The position numbers and the translations under genes are program-made. A DNA stretch of 64,000 bases from positions 62,001 to 126,000 of the forward strand of contig CAZRGP010000002.1 of NCBI GenBank assembly GCA_964599695.1. Direction: 5' to 3'. The notes beneath the pieces were generated by a model. That model made no database searches. It worked only from the letters and a program-made list of their open reading frames with translations, and was not told the DNA's origin. Source of the DNA: RUG11783 sp964599695. Its GTDB lineage: Bacteria > Bacillota > Clostridia > Oscillospirales > Ruminococcaceae. Numbering within the stretch: the first letter of the stretch is position 1; every line of letters begins with the position of its first letter. Positions 25,170-34,184 of this stretch are shown one piece after another.

Positions 25170-25364
25170 ATGAGTTTATTTAATAGAGCATCTACGAAGA
25201 AAAGCAATGAAAAAGAACTAAAGAACAGACGTATTGAAATTGCAGCAGCTGCTGGAGCCAGCATGGCTGTCATGATTCTTGGCGTTTCTTTATTAACGGC
25301 TTTTTATGCTAAAACTCTGATGGACATCAATTATATTGAGGAAAATGACGTTTACGATGACTAA
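25170..25364 (+). CDS. Small single-pass membrane protein
   Basis: A 64-residue protein with a basic N-terminus (about 1-22), one hydrophobic segment (about 24-46) and an acidic C-terminus ending NDVYDD. The very good RBS AAGGAGG supports translation. It lies 21 bases before the acyl-CoA synthetase gene, which has no good RBS of its own, so the two may be coupled. I do not recognise the family. Confidence 0.7.
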   Translation: MSLFNRASTKKSNEKELKNRRIEIAAAAGASMAVMILGVSLLTAFYAKTLMDINYIEENDVYDD

Positions 25365-25385
25365 CGTCGGTTTGATTGTACGCAA

Positions 25386-27032
25386 ATGAAAAATAAACCA
25401 TACTATGATGGCAAGCAGTATTTTACTATAAGAGATATCGTAGACAGCGCAGTAAGGGAAGCTCCTGATAAAGATGCTTACCAGTACAGAGTCGGCCGTT
25501 CTACCGAAATTCACCATGTTACTTTTGCCGAATTTAATAATGACACTGAAAACTTAGGTGCTTATCTCACCGACCATGGATTCGGTGCGTCTCATATCGC
25601 TTGTATGAGTGAGAATAGATATGAATGGATAGTTGCTTATATTACCGTGTTGAAAAGCGCCGGAGTATTTGTCCCCATTGATAAAGAATTGCCCACTTCA
25701 GACAAAATACATGTCCTGACTGAAAGCGAGTCTGAAGTACTGTTCTTCAGCAAAAAGTACGCCAAGTGGGTGTCTGAACATAAAGAAAGCTTAAAGAATA
25801 TTAGGTGTTTCATCTGTTTTGACCCTCAAGAAGATGATGATTCCTTCATTGATTACAAAGAAGCTCTTTTGGCAGGCTCCGAATTATCTAAAGAGGAATA
25901 TGATTCCCTTCATTCTGATGAATATGATTTAAAATTACTTGTTTATACCAGTGGAACGACCGGCATAGCGAAGGGAGTGATGCTGACAGAGCATAATCTA
26001 TGTTCCCTTATTTATTACGGACTTGAATTGACCGGACTATATGATAAAGGCCTATCAGTACTTCCTTATCACCACACCTATGAAGCGGTAACAGATATTC
26101 TTGCATCAATCCGCTATCACTCAACACTATGCATTAACAACTCTCTTAAAGATATCGTCAAAGACCTACAGTTGTACAAGCCCAGTTATATCTATATTGT
26201 TCCCGCATTGGCTGAGTTTATGATCTCCAGTATTCAAAAGAATATTCAAAAGCAGGGAAAAGAGAAGGTTTTCAATGCTGCAGTAAAATTCTCCAACACC
26301 CTCCTGGCAACAGGGGTGGACATGAGGCCTTATCTCTTCAAGTCTTTGCGAAATGTTTTTGGCGGAAACATGATAAAGATAATATGTGGTGGAGCACCTA
26401 TCCGACCCGAAATTGGTCATTTTTTCAACACAATCGGGATTTATCTTGTTGGAGGATATGGTATTACCGAATGCTCACCGCTTGTATCAGTAAACGACGA
26501 AGGTACAATTACGTATGATACTGTTGGACATCGTCTAAGATGTTTAAAGTGGAGAATCGACGAACCTAATGAAGAGGGTATTGGGGAGATATGTGTATCC
26601 GGTGATACGGTAATGAAAGGGTATTATAAGAATCCTCAAGCTACTATGGAAGCAATTGTCGACGGTTGGTTCCATACTGGAGATTACGGCTACCTTGATA
26701 AAAAAGATCAACTGATCATAACCGGTCGCAAAAAAAACATCATCGTGCTAAGCAACGGCAAGAATGTATATCCTGAAGAAATAGAAAACTATGTTATGAA
26801 TGTCCCATATATTCAAGAAGTCGTTGTTCGTGGGATAAAGAATGATAGGGGAGAAGAATACACTCTTGGTGCAGAGGTATATCTGAGCGAGGATAAGGAC
26901 GAGTACGTTGTTCTTGCGGATATTCAAAAACAACTCGCAGAATTACCAAACTACAAGATTGTTACGCAGGTGCTCATTAGGAAAGATCCTTTTGAAAAAA
27001 CCAGCACAAACAAAATCAAAAGAAACAGTTAA
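25386..27032 (+). CDS. AMP-dependent acyl-CoA synthetase/ligase
   Basis: A 548-residue adenylate-forming enzyme of the long-chain fatty acyl-CoA ligase group. It has the AMP-binding motif LLVYTSGTTGIAKG, the GYGITECSP segment, HTGDYGYLDK and the C-terminal hinge ITGRKKNIIVLSNGKNVYPEEIE; the catalytic Lys may be in the KTSTNKIKR tail. The likely reaction is ATP-dependent activation of a carboxylic acid to acyl-AMP and acyl-CoA; the substrate is not known. No acyl carrier or other lipid gene is adjacent. Confidence 0.88.
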   Translation: MKNKPYYDGKQYFTIRDIVDSAVREAPDKDAYQYRVGRSTEIHHVTFAEFNNDTENLGAYLTDHGFGASHIACMSENRYEWIVAYITVLKSAGVFVPIDKELPTSDKIHVLTESESEVLFFSKKYAKWVSEHKESLKNIRCFICFDPQEDDDSFIDYKEALLAGSELSKEEYDSLHSDEYDLKLLVYTSGTTGIAKGVMLTEHNLCSLIYYGLELTGLYDKGLSVLPYHHTYEAVTDILASIRYHSTLCINNSLKDIVKDLQLYKPSYIYIVPALAEFMISSIQKNIQKQGKEKVFNAAVKFSNTLLATGVDMRPYLFKSLRNVFGGNMIKIICGGAPIRPEIGHFFNTIGIYLVGGYGITECSPLVSVNDEGTITYDTVGHRLRCLKWRIDEPNEEGIGEICVSGDTVMKGYYKNPQATMEAIVDGWFHTGDYGYLDKKDQLIITGRKKNIIVLSNGKNVYPEEIENYVMNVPYIQEVVVRGIKNDRGEEYTLGAEVYLSEDKDEYVVLADIQKQLAELPNYKIVTQVLIRKDPFEKTSTNKIKRNS

Positions 27033-27037
27033 TGAAC

Positions 27038-27063
27038 AAGCCGCCCTCTTCAGGGCGGCTTTA
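27038..27063. terminator. Terminator between acyl-CoA ligase and GH25 genes
   Basis: A 10-bp GC-rich stem (AAGCCGCCCT / AGGGCGGCTT) with a CTTC loop. It can serve both converging genes, although T-runs are short. Confidence 0.75.
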
Positions 27064-27080
27064 CATTTTCATAATAGATG

Positions 27081-27986
27081 CTACTTTTTTATCATATCCA
27101 CTAACGCTTGATCCAATGCGATATTAAGATCAACTTCCGTACTGATACCTGGAACTGTCCCAGTACACGAGTATTGCCACATTTCATAATGGTAATAATA
27201 TGTAGGTTTTTCAGCAAATTGTGCAATCCATATTTTATTATTTCCAAAACTTGACATGTCATAAATCATATAAGATGTGTACAGATTAAAATACACCATG
27301 CTGTCGTATCCTCTCTGGGAAACACGATTGCAAAACGCATGAGCGCAATTTGACATTGTTGTCGAGGAGATTCCGGCAGTGCGGGCAGCTTCGGACACGT
27401 ACTCCCAGTCAAAAACTATCGGAAGATCGATTGTTCTGTTGCCAATAATAGATACTACATAATCCGCTTCTTCCGCTGCCTCTTCTTCGGATATAGCTTG
27501 AGAGAAAAAATAAACCCCAATAGGGAGTCCAACATCTCTTGCTCCTTGATAGTTTGTTTCGAAAGAAGGATCTACGTACAACCCACCTTCTGTATTTCCG
27601 CGATATCCTGCTCTTATAAAAACGAAATCTATCCCACTTTCTTTTACTTTTTTCCAGTCGATTTCTCCCTGAAAAGATGAGACGTCAATACCTGTGCATG
27701 TTACAACGTTAGGGTCATTATAGAATATCCGTCCATCAGCATCCGTTATGAATAAGTCTGAATCCCATTTTGCTCTTTCTACCTCTTCGGCTACTTCTAT
27801 TTCATCCGAATGAAAGAAAATTAACTTGTATTCTCCAAAGATTCTTTCAATGAGTGATTCTTCTGGGTGGGAAGGCTTAAATAAAAAATAAAAGGCAGAC
27901 ACAAAGAGAAAAAGTAGGAAAAAGCAGAACATACCTCTTCTGAGTAAATACTTTTTATCCACTCCTCTTTTGCTTTTTGCTGTCAT
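27081..27986 (-). CDS. GH25-family lysozyme (muramidase), membrane-anchored
   Basis: A 301-residue protein with a cytoplasmic basic tail, one N-terminal membrane anchor (about 17-35), a spacer, and a GH25 domain from about residue 90. Catalytic acids are visible in GIDVSSFQG and in the DWE motif (IVFDWEYV); FIRAGYRG, GVYFFSQA and YEMWQYS are family motifs. It would cleave the beta-1,4 bond between MurNAc and GlcNAc at the cell surface, as a remodelling or autolytic enzyme. It is a single gene divergent from lgt. Confidence 0.9.
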   Translation of the reverse strand: MTAKSKRGVDKKYLLRRGMFCFFLLFLFVSAFYFLFKPSHPEESLIERIFGEYKLIFFHSDEIEVAEEVERAKWDSDLFITDADGRIFYNDPNVVTCTGIDVSSFQGEIDWKKVKESGIDFVFIRAGYRGNTEGGLYVDPSFETNYQGARDVGLPIGVYFFSQAISEEEAAEEADYVVSIIGNRTIDLPIVFDWEYVSEAARTAGISSTTMSNCAHAFCNRVSQRGYDSMVYFNLYTSYMIYDMSSFGNNKIWIAQFAEKPTYYYHYEMWQYSCTGTVPGISTEVDLNIALDQALVDMIKK

Positions 27987-28094
27987 GCGTAATTATCAGT
28001 CCTTGCTTATTTATCAAAAGTATGTTTCTACATTTTACCATAAATATATATACAGCGCTTATTATACGCCAATAAGCAAGGTGTTCTACATACC

Positions 28095-28124
28095 TTGCTT
28101 TAGTATTGCAAACGGTGTTATACT
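28095..28124 (+). promoter_or_regulatory. Probable lgt promoter
   Basis: TTGCTT (28095-28100), an 18-base spacer and TATACT (28119-28124), about 48 bases before the lgt ATG. Confidence 0.55.
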
Positions 28125-28172
28125 CATGTCTGTTGATTAATAATTGTCTAGTTATATAAGGAGTATATCCCG

Positions 28173-29276
28173 ATGAGTCATGTTAGTTTTCCTTATTTGG
28201 GAATCGAATTCGACATTAATAGAGTCGCATTTTCTTTGGGATCATTTCCAGTTTACTGGTACGGAATATTAATTGCATTAGGAATGCTTGTTGGTATTAC
28301 GCTTGCTCAAAAAAATGCAAAACTCGTTGGTCTTAAAGAAGATGACGTATTAGATGTTGTTCTGATCTCAGCTGTATTTGCAGTATTATCAGGTAGAACC
28401 TTTTACGTTTTGTTTGCAGACGATTATGAGATCCATTCTGTAAAAGAGTTTTTGAACCTTAGAGGAGGCGGTACAGCGTTTTACGGCGTTCTCATTGGTG
28501 CTCTATTGTCTTGTTTGATCGTTTGCAAGATCAAGAAAATGCCGGTTCTTCCTTTTCTCGATAATGTAGGTATCGGTTTCTGTATTGCACAAGGTATTGG
28601 CAGATGGGGAAATTTCTTTAATCAGGAACTGTTCGGGACAAATACCGAACTTCCCTGGGCTATGTATAGCGATACCATTTCCCGCTATGTAAGCAGAAAT
28701 GCTGCACGTCTTTATTCTGAGCATGGAATTGTCCTTAATGACGCTCCTGTTCATCCAACATTCCTTTATGAAAGCATCTGGTGCTTCATCGGCTTTTTGC
28801 TTTTATATAGACTCTTACGTAAAAGAAGATTCGACGGGGAAGTGTTCCTGTCTTATCTTGTTTGGAATGGTATAGGACGCGCATTTATAGAGCAACTTCG
28901 TACTGATGCGTTGTTCCTAGGGAGAGTGCGCATATCCCAGTTGGTATGCTCTTTGTTGGCTCTGATTGCTTTCATTGCACTGATGATGATTCGTTCCTCG
29001 ATTAAGAGACTCAACGATGACGAATACTTAATGACATACGCAAAACGTCTTGCTTTAGAAACAGAGGAAGCTGACGAATCTGTACAATCCGACGAAGTAC
29101 AAGAGGGAGATGTAATATTGGATCCTGAAAACAACACCCATAATGATATCGTTCCAGGGGAAAATACTACTGACGAAGAGAAAACAATTGATGAAGAATC
29201 TACCGTAAATTCTCTCGCTGAAACAACAAATACAGACGATTGTGATTCAGAGTTAGATACAAATGAACCTCAATAA
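28173..29276 (+). CDS. lgt: Prolipoprotein diacylglyceryl transferase with acidic C-terminal tail
   Basis: A 367-residue membrane enzyme that moves diacylglycerol from phosphatidylglycerol to the lipobox Cys of prolipoproteins such as LivJ and the 17958-19229 lipoprotein. Seven hydrophobic helices and the signature GIGRWGNFFNQELFG are seen, with HPTFLYES and IGRAFIEQLR. After about residue 290 there is a tail of about 75 residues rich in Glu, Asp and Thr, not needed in the core family and of unknown role. Confidence 0.95.
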   Translation: MSHVSFPYLGIEFDINRVAFSLGSFPVYWYGILIALGMLVGITLAQKNAKLVGLKEDDVLDVVLISAVFAVLSGRTFYVLFADDYEIHSVKEFLNLRGGGTAFYGVLIGALLSCLIVCKIKKMPVLPFLDNVGIGFCIAQGIGRWGNFFNQELFGTNTELPWAMYSDTISRYVSRNAARLYSEHGIVLNDAPVHPTFLYESIWCFIGFLLLYRLLRKRRFDGEVFLSYLVWNGIGRAFIEQLRTDALFLGRVRISQLVCSLLALIAFIALMMIRSSIKRLNDDEYLMTYAKRLALETEEADESVQSDEVQEGDVILDPENNTHNDIVPGENTTDEEKTIDEESTVNSLAETTNTDDCDSELDTNEPQ

Positions 29277-29344
29277 ATCATGTTTTTATTGATATTCGTG
29301 TTTAATTTGATTTGATAGGTCTTCATTCCATCGATAAAATGTTG

Positions 29345-29373
29345 TTGAAAATGGAAATAAGACATTATATAAT
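29345..29373 (+). promoter_or_regulatory. Promoter of tRNA-His
   Basis: TTGAAA (29345-29350), a 17-base spacer and TATAAT (29368-29373). Confidence 0.75.
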
Positions 29374-29387
29374 AATCAGGCACGACG

Positions 29388-29464
29388 GTGGGTATAGCTC
29401 AGTTGGTTAGAGTACCAGGTTGTGGCCCTGGGGGTCGTGGGTTCGAGTCCCACTACCCACCCCA
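29388..29464 (+). tRNA. tRNA-His (anticodon GTG)
   Basis: Acceptor GTGGGTA/TACCCAC; the extra G-1 identity base is encoded at 29387 opposite C73, with CCA following. The anticodon stem CCAGG/CCTGG encloses TTGTGGC, anticodon GTG. Confidence 0.95.
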
Positions 29465-29468
29465 CAGT

Positions 29469-29496
29469 AAAAGATGCTCCTTGCGGGCATCTTTTC
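29469..29496 (+). terminator. Terminator of tRNA-His
   Basis: The stem AAAAGATGC / GCATCTTTT ends in its own T-run. Confidence 0.75.
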
Positions 29497-29577
29497 ATTT
29501 ATTTAATGAAGTTTGATTCTGTTATATGCAAAACTGGACTTCTAAATTGATTTCTGTTATTTTATTACATGTGATTA

Positions 29578-29653
29578 AGGGCTGTAGCCAAGGGGTAAGG
29601 CAACGGACTTTGACTCCGTCATTCCGCTGGTTCAAATCCAGCCAGCCCTGCCA
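29578..29653 (+). tRNA. tRNA-Gln (anticodon TTG)
   Basis: Acceptor AGGGCTG/CAGCCCT, G73 and CCA encoded. The anticodon stem ACGGA/TCCGT encloses CTTTGAC, anticodon TTG. The upstream promoter is weak (TTGATT with a poor -10). Confidence 0.94.
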
Positions 29654-29654
29654 G

Positions 29655-29690
29655 ATGGACAGTCTCTCAATAGGCTGTCCATTTCTTTAT
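29655..29690 (+). terminator. Terminator of tRNA-Gln
   Basis: The stem ATGGACAG / CTGTCCAT is followed by TTTCTTT. Confidence 0.7.
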
Positions 29691-29709
29691 TAAACCGGAG
29701 GATGATTTT

Positions 29710-30720
29710 ATGCGCGTATTGGTTACTGGAGGAATGGGATATATTGGTTCCCATACTGTTGTGTCTCTTATACAAAACGGATATGATGTCGTCATTGTTG
29801 ATGATCTGTCCAACAGTAAAATCAGTGTGCTGGAAAGGCTAAAAACCATAACAGGGAAGACTGTTGATTTTGTTCAGATCAATCTTCTCGACAAAGAAGC
29901 ACTCTCTAAAGTATTCGCAGATTATTCTTTTGATTTTGTTATTCATTTTGCTGCATTTAAGGCAGTAGGGGAGTCACAGGAAAAACCTTTTGAATACTAT
30001 CAAAATAACCTTGGGAGTCTCCTTAATGTTTTGGACTGCATGCGTGACGCAGGAGTATTTAAAATCGTATTCAGCTCCAGCGCTTGTGTTTATGGTACTC
30101 CTGATTTCTGCCCGATTCCAGAAACAGCACCCATAAGACCACAGAATGTTTATGGAAGGACAAAGTCCATCTGCGAAAGCATATTGTCTGACCTCACTGC
30201 CGCAGATAAACGGTTTTCAGTTGCACTTCTCAGATATTTCAATCCTATAGGTGCTCATCCAAGCGGCCTAATTGGCGAGGCACCAAATGGGATTCCAAAC
30301 AATCTTATGCCCTATATCACTCAGGTAGCAGCCGGTGTCAGAGAAAAGCTTACAGTATTCGGAAACGACTATCCAACAGAAGATGGCACAGGTGTTCGCG
30401 ATTATATTCACGTATGCGATCTTGCTGATGGACATGTTGCCGTTTTGAATAAACTTAATTCAGAGCAGGGATTGTTCATTTATAATCTTGGATGCGGTAG
30501 AGGTTACTCTGTATTAGAACTGATTCAAACTTTTGAAAAGGTTAATAATATCAAGTTAAACTATGTTATAGGGCCGCGCAGATCAGGAGATGCTGCCACT
30601 TGCTATAGTGACCCAAGTAAAGCTAATCGTGAACTGAACTGGTATGCCAGAAGGGATATTGAAGATATGTGTCGTGATTCCTGGAGATGGGAATGCTATG
30701 CGAGAAAAACGGATTTATGA
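29710..30720 (+). CDS. galE: UDP-glucose 4-epimerase
   Basis: A 336-residue NAD-dependent epimerase that interconverts UDP-glucose and UDP-galactose for galactose use and surface polysaccharides. It has the Rossmann motif TGGMGYIGSHT at the N-terminus, FAAFKAVGES, catalytic SSSACVYG and YGRTK, plus GDDYPTEDGTG-like GNDYPTEDGTG and RDYIHVCDLA. The RBS GGAGG is clear. No other sugar gene is adjacent. Confidence 0.95.
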   Translation: MRVLVTGGMGYIGSHTVVSLIQNGYDVVIVDDLSNSKISVLERLKTITGKTVDFVQINLLDKEALSKVFADYSFDFVIHFAAFKAVGESQEKPFEYYQNNLGSLLNVLDCMRDAGVFKIVFSSSACVYGTPDFCPIPETAPIRPQNVYGRTKSICESILSDLTAADKRFSVALLRYFNPIGAHPSGLIGEAPNGIPNNLMPYITQVAAGVREKLTVFGNDYPTEDGTGVRDYIHVCDLADGHVAVLNKLNSEQGLFIYNLGCGRGYSVLELIQTFEKVNNIKLNYVIGPRRSGDAATCYSDPSKANRELNWYARRDIEDMCRDSWRWECYARKTDL

Positions 30721-30736
30721 TCTATTGCAATTCAAG

Positions 30737-30765
30737 TTGACGAATTGAAATACAATAGATATAAT
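30737..30765 (+). promoter_or_regulatory. Promoter of tRNA-Arg
   Basis: TTGACG (30737-30742), a 17-base spacer and TATAAT (30760-30765). Confidence 0.8.
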
Positions 30766-30777
30766 ATTTCACGTTGA

Positions 30778-30854
<77 letters not shown>

Positions 30855-30897
30855 TAAAATAAGCCATAAATGCTTTTGCATTTATGGCTTATTTTAT
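30855..30897. terminator. Bidirectional terminator between tRNA-Arg and asparaginase
   Basis: A 20-bp near-perfect stem (core AAGCCATAAATGC / GCATTTATGGCTT) with a TTTT loop and A/T-rich base on both sides. Confidence 0.85.
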
Positions 30898-30908
30898 AAC
30901 TCAGTTTT

Positions 30909-31916
30909 TTATTCAGCAGTTATTTCTCCTCTTAAATTCCTGCTCATATTTCTGATGACTTCTTGAGTGCAGTACTTTTTACTGAAAAGATAGTACATTT
31001 TTGTTACTGCAGCTTCTGTAGTCATATCCATACCACTCACCCCGTTGTTTTTATCCAGCACTGTACTTGTCTCATACTGCCCCAGTACAACAGAACCGGC
31101 TGGACACTGGGAACAAATAACATATATTGTATTGTTATTATCTCCCGAAATAGCGGAGAGAATATTACTCGCTCCGCCCGGAATATTCCCGGCTCCGAAA
31201 GTTTCGATTACTACGCCTTTGAAACGTTTATTCAGTATCTCTGTATAATATGAGAAATCTATTCCGGGGTATACCTTGATTACGCCTATTGGAATATCAT
31301 CTAAGTATTGGACCTGTAGCTTTTCCGGAACAGAAAGGGAAGATGAAGGGTAATTATAATGTATGTTAATCCCAGCTTCTGCCATAATTGGGCAGTTTGG
31401 AGAAACAAAAGCAATCAATCCATCAGCGGAATACTTTGTAGCTCGATTTCCTCGTATCAGATTGCCTCCAAAATAGATACAGACCTCATTGACAACACCT
31501 TCCGCTGCTATGACAATTGAAGTAACAAGATTATCCCTAGCATCATTTCTAATCTCACATAACGGAATCTGAGATCCTGTCAATATAACAGGTTTTCGCA
31601 AATTCTCCAGCATAAAAGACAGAGCAGAGGCAGTATATGCCATTGTATCTGTACCGTGTAGAATCACAAAGCCTGAATAAGCGTCATAATTTCGTTCAAT
31701 TGCATTTGCAATAAGATTCCAGTCATGTACATTCATGTTTGAGGAATCTTTCACCTCGGATAACTGTATGAATTCAAAATAGGGCATCTTTTCATCATGC
31801 AATTCGGGAATGAGATTCATCATATTTTCATACAAGTCTGCTGCAGGTGCATAACCATTCGAAGTTTTGGTCATTCCGATGGTTCCGCCTGTATAAATAA
31901 TCAGTACCTTATTCAT
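30909..31916 (-). CDS. ansA: Type I L-asparaginase
   Basis: A 335-residue cytoplasmic enzyme that hydrolyses asparagine to aspartate and ammonia. It has the first nucleophile motif YTGGTIGM near the start, the second HGTDTMAYTA near residue 88, and GSQIPLCEIRNDARDNL. There is no signal peptide, which supports the cytoplasmic type. The RBS AAGG is before ATG 31916. It is divergent from the methyltransferase gene. Confidence 0.93.
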   Translation of the reverse strand: MNKVLIIYTGGTIGMTKTSNGYAPAADLYENMMNLIPELHDEKMPYFEFIQLSEVKDSSNMNVHDWNLIANAIERNYDAYSGFVILHGTDTMAYTASALSFMLENLRKPVILTGSQIPLCEIRNDARDNLVTSIVIAAEGVVNEVCIYFGGNLIRGNRATKYSADGLIAFVSPNCPIMAEAGINIHYNYPSSSLSVPEKLQVQYLDDIPIGVIKVYPGIDFSYYTEILNKRFKGVVIETFGAGNIPGGASNILSAISGDNNNTIYVICSQCPAGSVVLGQYETSTVLDKNNGVSGMDMTTEAAVTKMYYLFSKKYCTQEVIRNMSRNLRGEITAE

Positions 31917-31946
31917 AAAAAGCCTTCTTTCTTAGAGGAGTAATAA

Positions 31947-32537
31947 ATGAGCCAATACTTTGAAAATGACGATAATGTATTGTCCCTGCCTAAAGATACA
32001 CATTACTGGGTTGGGGCGAAATGCCTTACTTTCAAAACTGATCACGGAGTTTTTTCTTACGGAGAAATAGACGACGCCTCAGCAGTATTAATAAAAAAAG
32101 GACCTCCTTGCAAGGGAAGAGTTCTAGATTTGGGATGCGGCTATGGCTTCATCGGCATCACATTAAAAACAATGTATCCTTCTATTGAATTATATCAGTC
32201 GGACATCAACGAGAGAGCGCTGGATCTTTGTAAAGCTAACTGCCTTAACAACGGTATTGTTTCTAATTATATTTTATCGGATGGTTTTGAATCAATTGAG
32301 GATTCTTTTGATTGTATATACCTTAATCCGCCTATACATGCTGGTAAAGATATTTGCCGGAAACTGATAACAGACTCTATTAAACACCTTACTCCAGACG
32401 GCGTTCTCGCAATAGTAATTAGAAATAAACATGGAGCCAAGAGCTATTTAAAATGGTTCACTGACAACAGAATCTCCTACGAGATTGTCGAAAAAAAAGA
32501 CGGCATTTATGTTATAAATCTTTATAACAGCCATTAA
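31947..32537 (+). CDS. RsmC-like class I SAM-dependent methyltransferase
   Basis: A 196-residue methyltransferase. It has the SAM-binding motif VLDLGCGYGFIGI and the NPPI motif (YLNPPIHAGKD), which is typical of N2-guanine rRNA methyltransferases of the RsmC/RlmG group. It is half the length of E. coli RsmC and matches the single-domain form of Firmicutes. The RBS AGAGGAG is good. Its last 26 bases overlap the convergent PfkB gene. Confidence 0.85.
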   Translation: MSQYFENDDNVLSLPKDTHYWVGAKCLTFKTDHGVFSYGEIDDASAVLIKKGPPCKGRVLDLGCGYGFIGITLKTMYPSIELYQSDINERALDLCKANCLNNGIVSNYILSDGFESIEDSFDCIYLNPPIHAGKDICRKLITDSIKHLTPDGVLAIVIRNKHGAKSYLKWFTDNRISYEIVEKKDGIYVINLYNSH

Positions 32538-33408
32538 GTTCAGGTATGGGGCCATGTTGTTTGGCAGTTAAAAATGCAATATGATTCGCAACCGCACATA
32601 TTTCACGTGGTTTGAAACCTTCTCTCCTTAGATATAAAGATACAGCAGTGCTACAGTTTCCGCACCCTGTCGGATCTACCGCTTGGTCTGCTTTCTCAGA
32701 AGGTATCGTTCCTGTATCTATACCGTTTTCTATCCAGGAGGAACCTTTTTCGCCTTCACGGAGAAAACACGGTTTCTGTAGATTAATAATACTCGATACA
32801 ACTTTTTCTCTGCTTTCTGCTTCAAAAAACATCATTGCTTCCGAAAGATTGCATGAATAGAAGTCGACTTTATTAATATTATTCAACACTGTTTCTCTTA
32901 ATGTAGGGTCAGTATAAGAAACCGTTGTTGGTTCCCACATGATCCTCGCATTTGGAGCTTTTTCACGTATTTTTTCTATGTCGTTGAATATTCTCTCAAA
33001 AGCATTAGAATCCAAATATAACCCTTTCAACGAAGGAGAGAGAAAAGGGAAGAGTTTTTCGTAAGTAACATCACAATTCTTTGCCTGCTTCTCAAAATAA
33101 TCTTTCCCGTATATGGATTCTTCCTTCCAGCTTCCATCTGTATTGTATTTTAATACCGTGTGGTGAGTAAAAGGCATACTGTGATAAACGCCATCTGAAG
33201 GAATACGATTATGTTTCCAATAATCTCCGAAATAATCAGTAAAATCCGAACCGCATGACGTTACAGGAAGTACAGATTCTGTCAATAAGCGAATGCCGCT
33301 ATACGCAAAAACACAACATCCACCTAATAATCCGGCAGTCCTTCTATCGTCAGCATAGATGATATCATTAACGATCGATATACCAGAAACGATGTATGAC
33401 CAGTTCAT
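32512..33408 (-). CDS. PfkB-family sugar/nucleoside kinase with altered catalytic motif
   Basis: A 298-residue ribokinase-like protein. It has an early GG pair (AGLLGGCCVF) and the C-terminal signature region. The signature normally reads DTTGAGD, with the last Asp as catalytic base; here it is DPTGCGN, so that Asp is Asn. Similar Asn forms are known in MAK32-like members, so activity is uncertain. Possible substrates are ribose or nucleosides, suggested only by the two nucleoside hydrolases nearby. A TGATG overlap couples it to the M24 peptidase gene before it. Confidence 0.75.
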   Translation of the reverse strand: MNWSYIVSGISIVNDIIYADDRRTAGLLGGCCVFAYSGIRLLTESVLPVTSCGSDFTDYFGDYWKHNRIPSDGVYHSMPFTHHTVLKYNTDGSWKEESIYGKDYFEKQAKNCDVTYEKLFPFLSPSLKGLYLDSNAFERIFNDIEKIREKAPNARIMWEPTTVSYTDPTLRETVLNNINKVDFYSCNLSEAMMFFEAESREKVVSSIINLQKPCFLREGEKGSSWIENGIDTGTIPSEKADQAVDPTGCGNCSTAVSLYLRREGFKPREICAVANHIAFLTAKQHGPIPELNGCYKDL

Positions 33409-34124
33409 CAGATAATAGTCAGTCCTCCATTGACAAACTCAAACATGTTCTCATATTTAAAGCCAAGATTTCCATTTATTTGAGCAATATGAGGCTCAAA
33501 TGTGATTGGCTTCCCATAATCAAAAACGCATCTGTTCTCTTCCGGGATGATTGTCACTCGATTATCAGGATGTCTTTCTATGGAATGCCCATAATTACCA
33601 TGATAGTCGCAATTACGATATCCATGCTCTTTTAATATACGTGTGGCCATGTTATGGATATCGGAGAAAGTTGTTTTAGTATCCACATAATTAAGAAAGC
33701 ATTCGTGTAATGTCTTTTCCATTTCCATTCCTTCAACGATTTCAGGATTTGAAGACATTTCCCAAGGTATTACTTTCCCGTTTTCCAACACATAACTTCT
33801 TGCCATGTCGCCCCAACCATCTTCCCACATCGGCGCAACATCAATGGTCACAAGATCATCATTCATAACAGTAATACCTTCAAACATTGAATCGGGGGAA
33901 AGATGTGCAGAGTATGTTGTGTGAGGACCGAATAAGATCAATGCTGCATCGCCATGGGTCCACCACCCAGTGCTTCCTTTGCTTAACATCAAGTTTTCAC
34001 AAGTATGATGCAACTCTTCACGCGTCATTCCTGGATGAATAAAGTCAGATATGTTATCTAGACAATACCTTGCAATTTGCTGTGCTTTTCTGATTTTTTC
34101 ATAATCAATGTCAAGTCTCTTCAT
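33408..34124 (-). CDS. M24-family (Xaa-Pro/methionine aminopeptidase fold) metallopeptidase-like protein
   Basis: A 238-residue pita-bread-fold protein without the usual N-terminal creatinase domain. Candidate metal ligands appear in order: Asp in VTIDVAP, Asp in WGDMARSY, His in GHSIERHPD, Glu in PEEN and Glu in TFEPH. The substrate is unknown; it could be a dipeptidase. ATG 34124 is chosen because GAGGG lies about 6 bases upstream; ATG 34145 has no SD. It is coupled to the PfkB gene. Confidence 0.75.
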   Translation of the reverse strand: MKRLDIDYEKIRKAQQIARYCLDNISDFIHPGMTREELHHTCENLMLSKGSTGWWTHGDAALILFGPHTTYSAHLSPDSMFEGITVMNDDLVTIDVAPMWEDGWGDMARSYVLENGKVIPWEMSSNPEIVEGMEMEKTLHECFLNYVDTKTTFSDIHNMATRILKEHGYRNCDYHGNYGHSIERHPDNRVTIIPEENRCVFDYGKPITFEPHIAQINGNLGFKYENMFEFVNGGLTII

Positions 34125-34184
34125 GTTTTCCCTCGAACTCCCCAATGATATAATGAGATATATTCTATTAATGCAGGTTTGATA

